A DNA stretch of 64,000 nucleotides from Pseudoduganella armeniaca (lineage in GTDB: Bacteria; Pseudomonadota; Gammaproteobacteria; Burkholderiales; Burkholderiaceae_D). Location: positions 2,046,001 to 2,110,000 of the forward strand of contig NZ_CP028324.1 in assembly GCF_003028855.1 (NCBI RefSeq), given 5' to 3'. The notes under the pieces are model-generated. The model had not been told where the DNA came from. It ran no database searches and saw nothing but the letters and a program-made list of their open reading frames with translations. Below are positions 9,815 to 18,937 of this stretch, one piece after another. Position 1 is the first letter of the stretch, and each line of letters begins with the position of its first letter. A program made the translations under genes and the position numbers.

Positions 9815-9847
9815 GGCAGGGCCGGTTTCGCCGGCCCTGCCTTTTTT
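9815..9847 (+). terminator. Rho-independent terminator after TonB receptor
   Basis: GGCAGGGCCGG, loop TTTCG, CCGGCCCTGCC, then six Ts. It ends the receptor transcript 19 bp after the stop. The GH18 gene begins only 17 bp beyond the T-run, so partial read-through is possible. Confidence 0.9.
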
Positions 9848-9863
9848 CCTTTCTGGAGCGAGC

Positions 9864-10838
9864 ATGCGTCACCTTCTTTCCTTCCTTGGCGCGGCCATGC
9901 TGGCCGGCGCCGTCCACGCGGCGCCGGCCGTCGTCGTCAGCCCCTACAAGCACCTGCCGCAGCATTGGCCGGACAACAGCGTCATCACCGTCGCGCAGGG
10001 CGCCTTGCTGGCGCAGGCGGAACGCCCAGCCGCGCTGACGTGGGCGTTCGCCACCGGCGAATGCGGCAGCGAGACGTGGAACGGCCGGCCCGGCCGGCTG
10101 GTCGCCGACGCCAACACGAAAGCCTTCGCGCGCGCCGGCGTCGGCTACATCGTTTCCACCGGTGGCCAGGGCGGCGTGTTCACGTGCGCCAGCGATGCCG
10201 GCATGGAGGCGTTCATCGCCCGCTATGACACGCCACGGCTGCTGGGCTTCGACTTCGACATCGAGGCGGAGCAGACCCCGGCGCAGATCCGCGCGCTGAC
10301 GGACCGCATCGCGGTGGCGCAGCGCAAGCGTCCACGCCTGCGCTTCAGCTTCACGGTGGCGACGCACGCGGCTTCCGACGGCAGCCAGGCAAGCCTGAAT
10401 CCGATGGCCGAACGGGTGCTGGCGGCCGTGCGCGCCAGCGGCATCAAGGACTACGTGCTGAACCTGATGGTGATGGACTACGGTCCCGCCAGCGGCAAGG
10501 TGTGCGTGCTGCGCGGCGAGCGCTGCGACATGGGCGCTTCCGCGCTGCAGGCGGCGCGCAACGTACAGGCGAAATACGGCGTGCCGTTCGGCCAGATCGA
10601 GCTGACGCCGATGATCGGCGTGAACGACGTCGTCGAGAACGTCTTCACGCTCGACGACGCGGCCACCGTCGCGCGCGGCGTGCGTGAGCTGGGCCTGGCA
10701 GGCCTGCACTACTGGTCGCTCGATCGCGACGTACCATGCAGCCGAGAGGTAAAGGGTGCGGACGCGCAGTGCAGCACGATGCCGGGCGTGCCGGCCGGCG
10801 CCTATTGGCGCGCCTTCGAGCAAGCGGTGCGGCGTTGA
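9864..10838 (+). CDS. GH18 family chitinase-like glycoside hydrolase, secreted
   Basis: 324 residues with a signal peptide (cleavage near VHA-APAV, residue 19). The GH18 active-site strand reads LLGFDFDIE. Against the consensus DxxDxDxE, D130, D132 and the catalytic acid E134 are kept, but the first Asp is Leu127. Other barrel strands are visible (LTWAFATGECG, LRFSFTVATHAAS, YVLNLMVMDYG, GLAGLHYWSLDRD). The DFDIE form is common in chitinases with short barrels. It likely releases chitooligosaccharides in the periplasm or outside the cell. GGAG precedes the ATG. The stop overlaps the next gene's proposed start. Confidence 0.82.
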   Translation: MRHLLSFLGAAMLAGAVHAAPAVVVSPYKHLPQHWPDNSVITVAQGALLAQAERPAALTWAFATGECGSETWNGRPGRLVADANTKAFARAGVGYIVSTGGQGGVFTCASDAGMEAFIARYDTPRLLGFDFDIEAEQTPAQIRALTDRIAVAQRKRPRLRFSFTVATHAASDGSQASLNPMAERVLAAVRASGIKDYVLNLMVMDYGPASGKVCVLRGERCDMGASALQAARNVQAKYGVPFGQIELTPMIGVNDVVENVFTLDDAATVARGVRELGLAGLHYWSLDRDVPCSREVKGADAQCSTMPGVPAGAYWRAFEQAVRR

Positions 10839-11947
10839 GCGGGCCGGCACGCTTCCTGTCGCTGGACGTGCTGCGCGGCCTGACGGTCGCGCTGATGATC
10901 GTCGTCAACACGCCCGGCAGCTGGGCCCACGTGTATGCGCCGCTGCTGCACGCCGACTGGCACGGCTTCACGCCGACGGACTGGGTGTTTCCGACCTTTC
11001 TGTTCGTGGTCGGTAATGCGCTGGCGTTCGCGTTGCCGAAATACGCAGCGCTGGGCGACGGCGCGGTGGTGGCCAAGGTGGCGAAGCGCAGCGCGCTGAT
11101 CTTCCTGCTGGGGTTCCTGCTGTACTGGTTCCCGTTTGTCGGACCCGATGGCGCCGGCGGTTTCAAGCTGCTGCCGCTGGCAGACACGCGCATCCCTGGC
11201 GTGCTGCAGCGCATCGGTCTGTGCTTCGGCATCGCCGCGCTGGTGCTGCACTTCTGCAAAGTTCGTGGCGCGGTCGTCTTCGCGGTGCTGGCTTTGGCAG
11301 GGCACTGGCTGGTGCTGGCGCTGTGGGGCGACTACACCTTGGCCGGCAACGCGGCGGCCAAGGTCGACCTGTGGCTGTTGGGCGAGCGCCACCTGTACCA
11401 CGGCGAGGGCATTGCGTTCGATCCCGAGGGGATGCTGGGCACGTTGCCGGCCACCGTCAACGTCATCGCCGGCTATTTTGCCGGACGGTTGCTGCTGGTA
11501 CGTGGCGCCAGCTGGGAAACGCTGGCTAAGCTGATGATGGCGGGCGTCGCGTGCATGGCAGTAGCCTTGTGCTGGAGTGGCGTCCTGCCCGTCAACAAGA
11601 AGCTGTGGACAGGGTCCTATGTGCTGCTGACGGTAGGGCTTGACCTGCTGATCCTGCCCTTGCTGGTGTATGCGATCGAACTGCGCGGACTGCGGCGCGG
11701 CGCGTACTTCTTCGAGGTGTTCGGCAAGAACACGCTGTTCATCTACCTGCTGTCGGAGGTGCTGGTGATCGTCATGGTCAAGACGTTCGTCGGCGGCGTG
11801 ACGGTGTACGACTGGCTGTTCGCCACCGTGTTCGCGCCGCTGGCCGCGCCCAAGGTGGCTTCGCTGCTGTTTGCCATGGTGTTCATGCTGGGGTGCTGGC
11901 TGGTGGGGTGGTGGCTGGACCGGCGGCGGATCTACATCAAGGTGTAG
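10835..11947 (+). CDS. DUF5009/NagX-like inner-membrane acyltransferase-family protein
   Basis: About 370 residues, roughly ten membrane segments. The start RFLSLDVLRGLTVALMIVVN and the following TPGSWAHVYAPLLHADWHGF and PTDWVFPTFLFVVG are the signature of the heparan-alpha-glucosaminide N-acetyltransferase-related family (DUF5009/NagX), regularly found in chitin and NAG loci. Its biochemical role there is not settled (glucosamine/NAG transport or acetylation). TTG 10835 is proposed because it overlaps the GH18 stop (TTGA) and gives the family N-terminus; ATG 10736 would add 33 Arg-rich residues inside the GH18 gene. Confidence 0.75.
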   Translation: MSGPARFLSLDVLRGLTVALMIVVNTPGSWAHVYAPLLHADWHGFTPTDWVFPTFLFVVGNALAFALPKYAALGDGAVVAKVAKRSALIFLLGFLLYWFPFVGPDGAGGFKLLPLADTRIPGVLQRIGLCFGIAALVLHFCKVRGAVVFAVLALAGHWLVLALWGDYTLAGNAAAKVDLWLLGERHLYHGEGIAFDPEGMLGTLPATVNVIAGYFAGRLLLVRGASWETLAKLMMAGVACMAVALCWSGVLPVNKKLWTGSYVLLTVGLDLLILPLLVYAIELRGLRRGAYFFEVFGKNTLFIYLLSEVLVIVMVKTFVGGVTVYDWLFATVFAPLAAPKVASLLFAMVFMLGCWLVGWWLDRRRIYIKV

Positions 11948-11981
11948 CGTGGCGCGGTGCAGCCGCGGTGCTTGATGGGCC

Positions 11982-12152
11982 TGGGGTCTGTCCCCGGTAA
12001 GTATTTGCCTCAGCGCTGGCCCCCGGCGGATCGAGGGGACTGACCCCGGTTTTTATCCGCGGCGCCAAGCTGTCGCGATCAAAACCGGGGTCAGTCCCCT
12101 AACGCCGCCGCAGGCAAGCACCGAAGCGAACACTTACCGGGGACAGACCCCA
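11982..12152. repeat. Long nested inverted repeat between the two NagX-like genes
   Basis: Outer arms of 21 bp (11982-12002 and 12132-12152, TGGGGTCTGTCCCC plus GGTAAGT). Inner arms of 20 bp (12034-12053 and 12081-12100, AGGGGACTGACCCCGGTTTT). Both pairs are perfect. The segments between the arms show only scattered complementarity. Related to 5877-5970. Confidence 0.9.
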
Positions 12153-12174
12153 ATGCATCGAGCGTCAACGCGCG

Positions 12175-13359
12175 CTAGAACTTCAGCCGCAAGCCAACCC
12201 GGTTCGCCAGCGCCGTCAGCCCCAGCATCGCCGCCGTCATCGCGGCCGCGTTCAGCAACCCCGGCAAGCCGCCACTGGCAAGATAAGGCCACCATACCCG
12301 CGGCAGCTGCAGCACGGCAGCCAGTTGCTCCCACGCGTCCGGTGCAATGTACGCGAACAGCGCATTGGTCCCGGCCGGGAGCACGACGATCGTCCAGCGC
12401 TGCCATCCCCACACGTCCACCAGCACATAACACAGCAGGAACAGCGCCAGCACGATGCCGGCGCAGACCAGCGTATACGCGGCCGTCGCGTGGATCTTGT
12501 TGATGCCGTGGTAGGGCCGCAGCAGCAGGCCGCAAACGAACAGGCCCAGCGCGAACCAGGCCATGAAGCGGATGCGCTCGCGGTGGCCGCTCGCTGCGCC
12601 GCGCACGAATAGCCGGCCGACGATGGTCCCGGCCAGCACGTTGGCGGCCGTCGATCCCAGCAACTGCGGCACGTTGACGAAGCCGCGCGGCGCGGCGGGC
12701 AGCCAGTCCAGCGCGCCGGCCGTGCCGCCCAGGTACAGCGCCAGCAGGCCAGCAAGGGCGGCCATCAGCGCCGCGCCGTCGCCGCGCGTGGCCAGGTAGG
12801 CCAGGCTGCATACGAGGTAGCTCCAGCCGATCATGCCGAGGATGCCCCACCACGTGTGCTGCAGGTACACGCTGTCGAATTCCTCGTTGAGCGTGCCACG
12901 GAACGACAGCAGCAGGAACAGCATCAGCGCGGCGCCCAGCCAGAACGTCCGGTCGCGCGCCCCATCGTCCCGCTGGCGCCACAGCAGCATCATCGCCACG
13001 TAGAACAGCAGGAAATACCAGGCACGCGGCAGCAGGGCGGCAGCGGCGTCGTAGCGGTAGGCGTTGGCCAGCACGACCCCGGCCACCATCAGGCTGGCCG
13101 CGCGCCACAGCAGGCGACCCAGCAGGGCGGGCGTGACGTGGCCCACGGCACGCTGCAGCGCCAGCGGGATGGCGATGCCGACGATGAAGAGAAAGGCGGG
13201 GAAGACCAGGTCGGGCAAGGTGATGCCGTCCGCGCGCGGGCCGGCGTGTTCCAGCCAATACGGAATGCCCGGCATGCCGGCGATGTAGTTCACCCAGATC
13301 ATCGCCGCGATGACGCAGCCGCGGAAGGCGTCGAGGCTGACGAGGCGGTTAGCGGGCAT
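12175..13359 (-). CDS. DUF5009/NagX-like inner-membrane protein, second copy
   Basis: 394 residues with about ten membrane segments, starting NRLVSLDAFRGCVIAAMIWV and continuing with LPDLVFPAFLFIVG, the same signature as the gene at 10835. The two are distant paralogues placed tail to tail around the nested repeat. The conserved WWGILGMIGWSYL and GINKIHATAAYTLV blocks fit the family. By context it acts on chitin-derived amino sugars, but the substrate is unproven. It is not closely linked to an upstream gene; the TPR gene ends 90 bp away. Confidence 0.78.
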   Translation of the reverse strand: MPANRLVSLDAFRGCVIAAMIWVNYIAGMPGIPYWLEHAGPRADGITLPDLVFPAFLFIVGIAIPLALQRAVGHVTPALLGRLLWRAASLMVAGVVLANAYRYDAAAALLPRAWYFLLFYVAMMLLWRQRDDGARDRTFWLGAALMLFLLLSFRGTLNEEFDSVYLQHTWWGILGMIGWSYLVCSLAYLATRGDGAALMAALAGLLALYLGGTAGALDWLPAAPRGFVNVPQLLGSTAANVLAGTIVGRLFVRGAASGHRERIRFMAWFALGLFVCGLLLRPYHGINKIHATAAYTLVCAGIVLALFLLCYVLVDVWGWQRWTIVVLPAGTNALFAYIAPDAWEQLAAVLQLPRVWWPYLASGGLPGLLNAAAMTAAMLGLTALANRVGLRLKF

Positions 13360-13393
13360 GCCGGCTCCTGAAGCACCAGGGGTTAAACGGACG

Positions 13394-13430
13394 TAAAAAA
13401 AGCGGGTCAGGCCAAGGCCATTCCCGCTTT
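13394..13430 (-). terminator. Rho-independent terminator after TPR gene
   Basis: On the minus strand: AAAGCGGG, an internal GGCC-TT-GGCC, then CCCGCT followed by seven Ts. It ends the 13450-14760 transcript. Confidence 0.85.
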
Positions 13431-13449
13431 CGCGAAGTACTGCAAAGGC

Positions 13450-14760
13450 TTACTGGGCAGCCTGCGCCTGTGCGGAGGCGCCGCCAGCCGGACGGTTCAC
13501 CCACATGATCCAGTAGCGTGCCAGGTCGCCACGGCCGTCGCTGCCCTGCACCGACTGCAGCGTCTTGATGGCTTCGTCCTTCTTGCCCGCCAGCGCGTAC
13601 GAGTAGCCCAGGCGCAGCTTGGCGTCTTCCGCGTTCGGCAGGCCGCCCTTGGCGATGCCTTCCTGGATCAGCGCAATGCCCTTGTCGTACTGGCCCATCG
13701 TCACATAGGCGTAGCCCAGGTTGATCAGGCCCGTACCGTTCTTCGACTTGCGGGCCGAGGCTTCGCCGCTGCCGATGTTCTTCATGTCGTCGGCGGCCTG
13801 GCGGTCGGCCTGGGCGCGCAGCTTCTTGTGCTTGTCGGCGTTCGGGCCCTTGCCCAGCACGCCGGCGTTGAAGCCGGCGTCCAGCGCCTGCTTCGCTTCG
13901 ATCGGCTGGCCGGCCAGCAGGGCCAGGTCGGCCATCTCGGCATAGTCTTCCGCCGACATCTTCGACACGGCGGCCTTCTGCAGGCGGTACACGTCCAGGG
14001 CGAAGCGGGTCGAGTAGGTGGCCTTGCCCTGGGTGCGGCTCAGCAGGTCGATCCAATAGTCGTCGTTGGGGTAGTAGCGCACCAGGTTTTCCACCGCCAG
14101 CAGGTAGGTGGCCTGGTCCTTGGTCTTGGCGCCGGTGTTCGCCAGCAGCTGCAGTTCCTCCAGCTTCGGCGGCTGGCCAGCTTTCTGCGCCGCTTCCAGG
14201 TCCTTCATCAGCTCCGTCTTGGCGGTGGCGAAGTCGTTGCTGAAGTAGTGGGCGCGGATGATGTAGGGACGCATCTTATTGTCGCCCGTCTCCGTCTGGT
14301 AGCGGTTGAACCACGTGATGGCCTTCTGGTAGTCCTTGGCGTTGTAGTACATATTGCCCAGCGCGGCGATGAAGTCGCGCTGTTCGGACGGCTGCAGCTT
14401 GCCCGAGTTGATGACGGCTTCCAGCGCGGTCGTCGTCATCTGGTTGTTGTTGGTGGCCGAACCCAGCGAGATGCGCATGCGGTTCAGCACGAAGTTTTCA
14501 TAGACGGTCCTGTTGGGCAGCGCCTCGGCCTGATCCAGGCGGCTCTGCACCTCGGCGTAGTTCTTCGCCTCCAGCAGGGCCTTGATCTGGGCCGGCTCCA
14601 CCAGCTTGTAGATCTCCGGGCGCACGGAATCCTTCGGCGCCTCGGCGGCCGGAGCCGCGGCCTTGTCCTGGGCGAGGGCGGCAGGGGTCAGCGCGGGAAC
14701 GGCGGACAGGCCGATGGCAGCCAGGAGCAGGCTAATGCGAGCGATACGGAACTGAGGCAT
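13450..14760 (-). CDS. Secreted tetratricopeptide-repeat protein
   Basis: 436 residues with a signal peptide (IARISLLLAAIGLSAVPALT, cleavage near LAQ-DKAA). TPR-like helices recur: FIAALGNMYYNAKDYQKAIT (about 130-150), MADLALLAGQPIEAKQALDA (about 270-290), LGYAYVTMGQYDKGIALIQE (about 335-355) and LGYSYALAGKKDEAIKTLQS (about 375-395). It is probably a periplasmic scaffold. ATG 14760 follows GAAGGA at a usable distance; TTG 14778 would place that RBS inside the gene. It is the last gene on this strand before the NAG operon's 3' end, but 67 bp and its own terminator suggest it may be a separate unit. Confidence 0.75.
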   Translation of the reverse strand: MPQFRIARISLLLAAIGLSAVPALTPAALAQDKAAAPAAEAPKDSVRPEIYKLVEPAQIKALLEAKNYAEVQSRLDQAEALPNRTVYENFVLNRMRISLGSATNNNQMTTTALEAVINSGKLQPSEQRDFIAALGNMYYNAKDYQKAITWFNRYQTETGDNKMRPYIIRAHYFSNDFATAKTELMKDLEAAQKAGQPPKLEELQLLANTGAKTKDQATYLLAVENLVRYYPNDDYWIDLLSRTQGKATYSTRFALDVYRLQKAAVSKMSAEDYAEMADLALLAGQPIEAKQALDAGFNAGVLGKGPNADKHKKLRAQADRQAADDMKNIGSGEASARKSKNGTGLINLGYAYVTMGQYDKGIALIQEGIAKGGLPNAEDAKLRLGYSYALAGKKDEAIKTLQSVQGSDGRGDLARYWIMWVNRPAGGASAQAQAAQ

Positions 14761-14827
14761 GATGAAATGATCCTTCAATCAAGTAGACAAACACTTATTG
14801 TCCCATAAATTTGCCCGCTGCCGTGGT

Positions 14828-15939
<1,112 letters not shown>

Positions 15940-15940
<1 letters not shown>

Positions 15941-17241
15941 CAGCCGGCCGCCGCCTGCTTCGCTTCGATCTCGGCGGGCGGCTCCGGTTGCGCGCGCGGC
16001 GTCAACGGAATGAACAGCGCCAGCAAGGTCACCGGGATGGCGCACAACAGCACCCAGATGAAGAAGTGCTGGTAGCCCAGCACGGCCTGGATCGCGCCGC
16101 TGAAGTACTTGAACAGCACGAAGCCCAGTTGCATGACGCCGGTGGAGAGCGCGTAGTGCGCCGTCTGGTACTTGCCCGGCGCGACCACCTGCATCATGTA
16201 CAGGATCACGCCGACGAAGCCGAAGCCATAGCCGAACATCTCCAGGCTGAGGGCCACGCCGATCACGGTGAGATCGGTCGGCAGCCAGGTGGAGAGGAAG
16301 TAGAACACGACGTTCGGCAGGTTCACGGCCAGGATCAGGAAGATCATCGCGCGGCGCAGGCTGAGCCAGGAGGTGAAATAGCCGCCGGCAATCGACCCGA
16401 CGATGAAGGCGATGGTGCCGCCGGTGCCGTACACGGTGCCGACCTGGCTGGTCGAGAGGCCCAGGCCACCCTTGTCCAGGGCGTCGCGCAGGAACAGCGG
16501 GCCGATGGTCTGCACCTGCGCCTCGCCGGCGCGGAACAGGATGATGAACAGGATCGACAGCCAGATGCCCCGCTTCTTGAAGTAGTCGACGATGACTTCC
16601 CACAAGGTGCTGGCGATGCCGGCCACCGTGGTGTTTTCGTTCACCGGGTTCTTCGCCAGCGGCAGCACCCAGCTGTGGTACGCCGCCAGTGCCACCATCG
16701 TGAGGGCGAGGATGACGAAGATCGTCGTCCATGCCGGCACGATGCCTTGGGTTTTCTCCAGGTGCCCGGCCAGGATGACGAGGCCGCCCAGCGCGATGAA
16801 GCGGCCGGCGTTGAAGAACGTGCCGGTCCAGCCGGCGTACTGGGCCTGCTGCTTCTGCGTCAGGCTGGTGATGTAGACGCCGTCGCAGGCGATGTCGTGG
16901 GTGGCCGAGCTGATGCCCACGCAGGCCAGCATCGCCACGCTGGCGGCCAGCCAGAACGGCAGGTGCAGGGCCAGCGCGACCAGCGCGAAGAACAGGCCGC
17001 AGGCCAGCTGGAACGTGACGACGACGAGCTTCTTGCTGCTGGCCAGTTCCAGGAAAGGACTCCACAGCGGCTTGAAGATCCAGGCCATGCCGATGTAGGC
17101 CGTCCAGTGGGCGATGTCTTCGTTGGGCACGCCCATGCTCTTGAACATCATGCTGGCGATCAGGGCCACCGAGAAGAACGGCAGGCCCTGGGCCAGGTAC
17201 ATCGTCGGCACCCACGCCAGGGGGCTTTTCTGTTTGTCCAT
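15940..17241 (-). CDS. MFS transporter, AmpG-like (amino-sugar/muropeptide permease)
   Basis: 433 residues, about 12 membrane segments, beginning SPLAWVPTMYLAQGLPF, the AmpG-family start. The conserved HDIACDGVYITSL (about residues 115-127) is the family signature Asp-rich loop. AmpG proteins import GlcNAc-anhydroMurNAc peptides. Members within NAG loci probably carry NAG or chitobiose instead, which is inference from the operon. It begins 35 bp after the upstream permease stop and overlaps the ATPase start by one base. The C-terminus is a short Ala/Glu tail. Confidence 0.85.
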
Positions 17242-17276
17242 GTTTTCCTCGTCTCGTCTGCGTTTTTTCTTGTCAC

Positions 17277-18080
17277 TTATTTGACCGCGCCGTCCATGCC
17301 GCGCATGAAGAAGCGCTGCGCGAACACGAAGGCCGCCAGCGTCGGCAGGATCGTCAGGATCGTGCCGGCCGCGACGACGCGGGTGCTGCTGCCGAACGTG
17401 CCGCGCAGGTACAGCACGCCGACCGACAGCGGGAATTCATCCGGCTTGCTCATCACGATCGACGGCCAGATGTACTCGTTCCATGACTCCACCGCCGTCA
17501 GGATGCCGACGGTGGCCAGCCACGGCGCGATCAGGGGTAGCATGATGCGGCTGAAGATGGTCCATTCCGAGGCCCCGTCCACGCGGGCCGCGTCGATCAG
17601 GTCCTGCGGCACTTCCTCGAAGGCCTGCTTGAGCAGCAGGATGGCGACGGCCGTCACCACGTTGGGCAGGATCACGCCGGTATAGGTATCGACCAGCGAC
17701 AGTTTGGTCACCGTGATGAAGTTGACCAGGAAGTTGACCTCGGACGGCAGCACCAGCGTGGCCAGGATCAGGCCGAACACCAGCTTGCGGCCCCTGAAAT
17801 GCATGCGTGCCAGCGGATACGCGGCCATCGAGCAGAAGATCAGCTTCCACAACACCGTGCAGGCGGCGATGAAGACGGAATTACGGAAGAAGTCCCACAG
17901 CGGAATGACGCGGAACACCTCGGCGAAATTGGCCAGCGACGGCGCCTTCGGCCAGAACGTGGGCGGAAACGCGAACACATTGCCCTCGGTGGACAGGGCC
18001 GTCACGAGCGTCCACCAGAACGGGAAGACGCACAGCAGCGCGATGGCGACCAGCGCCAGGTAGTGGAGCGCCTTCTTCAT
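17277..18080 (-). CDS. Sugar ABC transporter permease (MalG type)
   Basis: 267 residues with six membrane segments. The EAA loop is EVPQDLIDAARVDGASEWTI (about residues 175-195), which contacts the ATPase. The C-terminus RFFMRGMDGAVK is a standard ending for CUT1 MalG homologues (…GLTAGAVK). The start at 18080 overlaps the MalF-type gene by 4 bp. With 18077-18937 it forms the channel for the binding protein at 18937. Confidence 0.93.
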   Translation of the reverse strand: MKKALHYLALVAIALLCVFPFWWTLVTALSTEGNVFAFPPTFWPKAPSLANFAEVFRVIPLWDFFRNSVFIAACTVLWKLIFCSMAAYPLARMHFRGRKLVFGLILATLVLPSEVNFLVNFITVTKLSLVDTYTGVILPNVVTAVAILLLKQAFEEVPQDLIDAARVDGASEWTIFSRIMLPLIAPWLATVGILTAVESWNEYIWPSIVMSKPDEFPLSVGVLYLRGTFGSSTRVVAAGTILTILPTLAAFVFAQRFFMRGMDGAVK

Positions 18081-18937
18081 CGGTGCTTGGGTTTGAGCCA
18101 GCGCAGGCAGCACAGCGCCACGCCGATGCACAGCAGCGAGACGACGAAGCTGGCCGCCAGCGCGCGCGGCAGCTTGAGGTGCTTCAGGCCCTGGTCGTAG
18201 GCGTAGTACAGTGCCGTGAAGGTGGAGTTCATCGGCCCGCCTTGCGTGAGCACGTCCACCTCCTGGTAGGCCTTCAGCGCGGCCAGCACGGACAGGATGG
18301 TGCAGACGGCGATCGTCGGGCGCAGCATCGGCACGGTGATCTTCCAGAAGCGCTGCCAGCGGTTGGCGCCGTCCAGGATGGCCGCCTCCTGCATGTCGGC
18401 CGGCACGGTCTGCAGGGCGGCCAGGTACATCACCATATACCAGCCCAGGCCGCGCCACATCGTCACGAACATGATGGCGAACAGCGCGATGCCGTCGTGC
18501 GACAGCCAGCCCACCGGTGCGTCGACCGCGCGCATCAGCAGCAGCACGTAGTTCAGCGTGCCCTGTTCGTGGAACATGAAGCCCCACATGATGCCGACCA
18601 CCGAGACCGTCGTCACGACCGGCACGTAGAACGCGGCGCGGAACAGGCGGATGCCGGGCAGCTGGTTGTTGACCAGGACCGCCAGCGCCAGCGCGCCGAC
18701 CTGCACGCACGGCACCATCAGCAAGAACAGCACCGAGTTGACGAGGCCAGTCACGAACATCTCGTTGCCGAAGATGTAGCGGAAATTGTCCAGGCCGACC
18801 CAGTGGGTGGGGCGGATCAGGCTGTAGTCGGTGAATGCCAGATAGGAGCCGAAGCCGACCGGCCAGAAGGAGAACACGGCCAGCAGGACCAGGGCCGGGG
18901 CCAGGAACAGCCAGGCGGTGAGGGTGGTGCGGGACAT
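18077..18937 (-). CDS. Sugar ABC transporter permease (MalF type)
   Basis: 286 residues, starting TLTAWLFLAPALVLLAVFSF, the usual CUT1 MalF-like N-terminus. Six membrane segments; EAA loop VPADMQEAAILDGANRWQRF (about residues 187-206). ATG 18937 forms a 4-bp ATGA overlap with the stop of the binding protein gene. Further upstream in-frame codons lie in repeat DNA and are rejected. Confidence 0.93.
   Translation of the reverse strand: MSRTTLTAWLFLAPALVLLAVFSFWPVGFGSYLAFTDYSLIRPTHWVGLDNFRYIFGNEMFVTGLVNSVLFLLMVPCVQVGALALAVLVNNQLPGIRLFRAAFYVPVVTTVSVVGIMWGFMFHEQGTLNYVLLLMRAVDAPVGWLSHDGIALFAIMFVTMWRGLGWYMVMYLAALQTVPADMQEAAILDGANRWQRFWKITVPMLRPTIAVCTILSVLAALKAYQEVDVLTQGGPMNSTFTALYYAYDQGLKHLKLPRALAASFVVSLLCIGVALCCLRWLKPKHR

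Noticed and set aside
15941..17215. Upstream extension of the ABC ATPase frame to 795 codons
   Set aside because: The added part is the shifted frame of the MFS gene, with Arg/Gly/His-rich nonsense. The real start at 15940 is coupled to the MFS stop.
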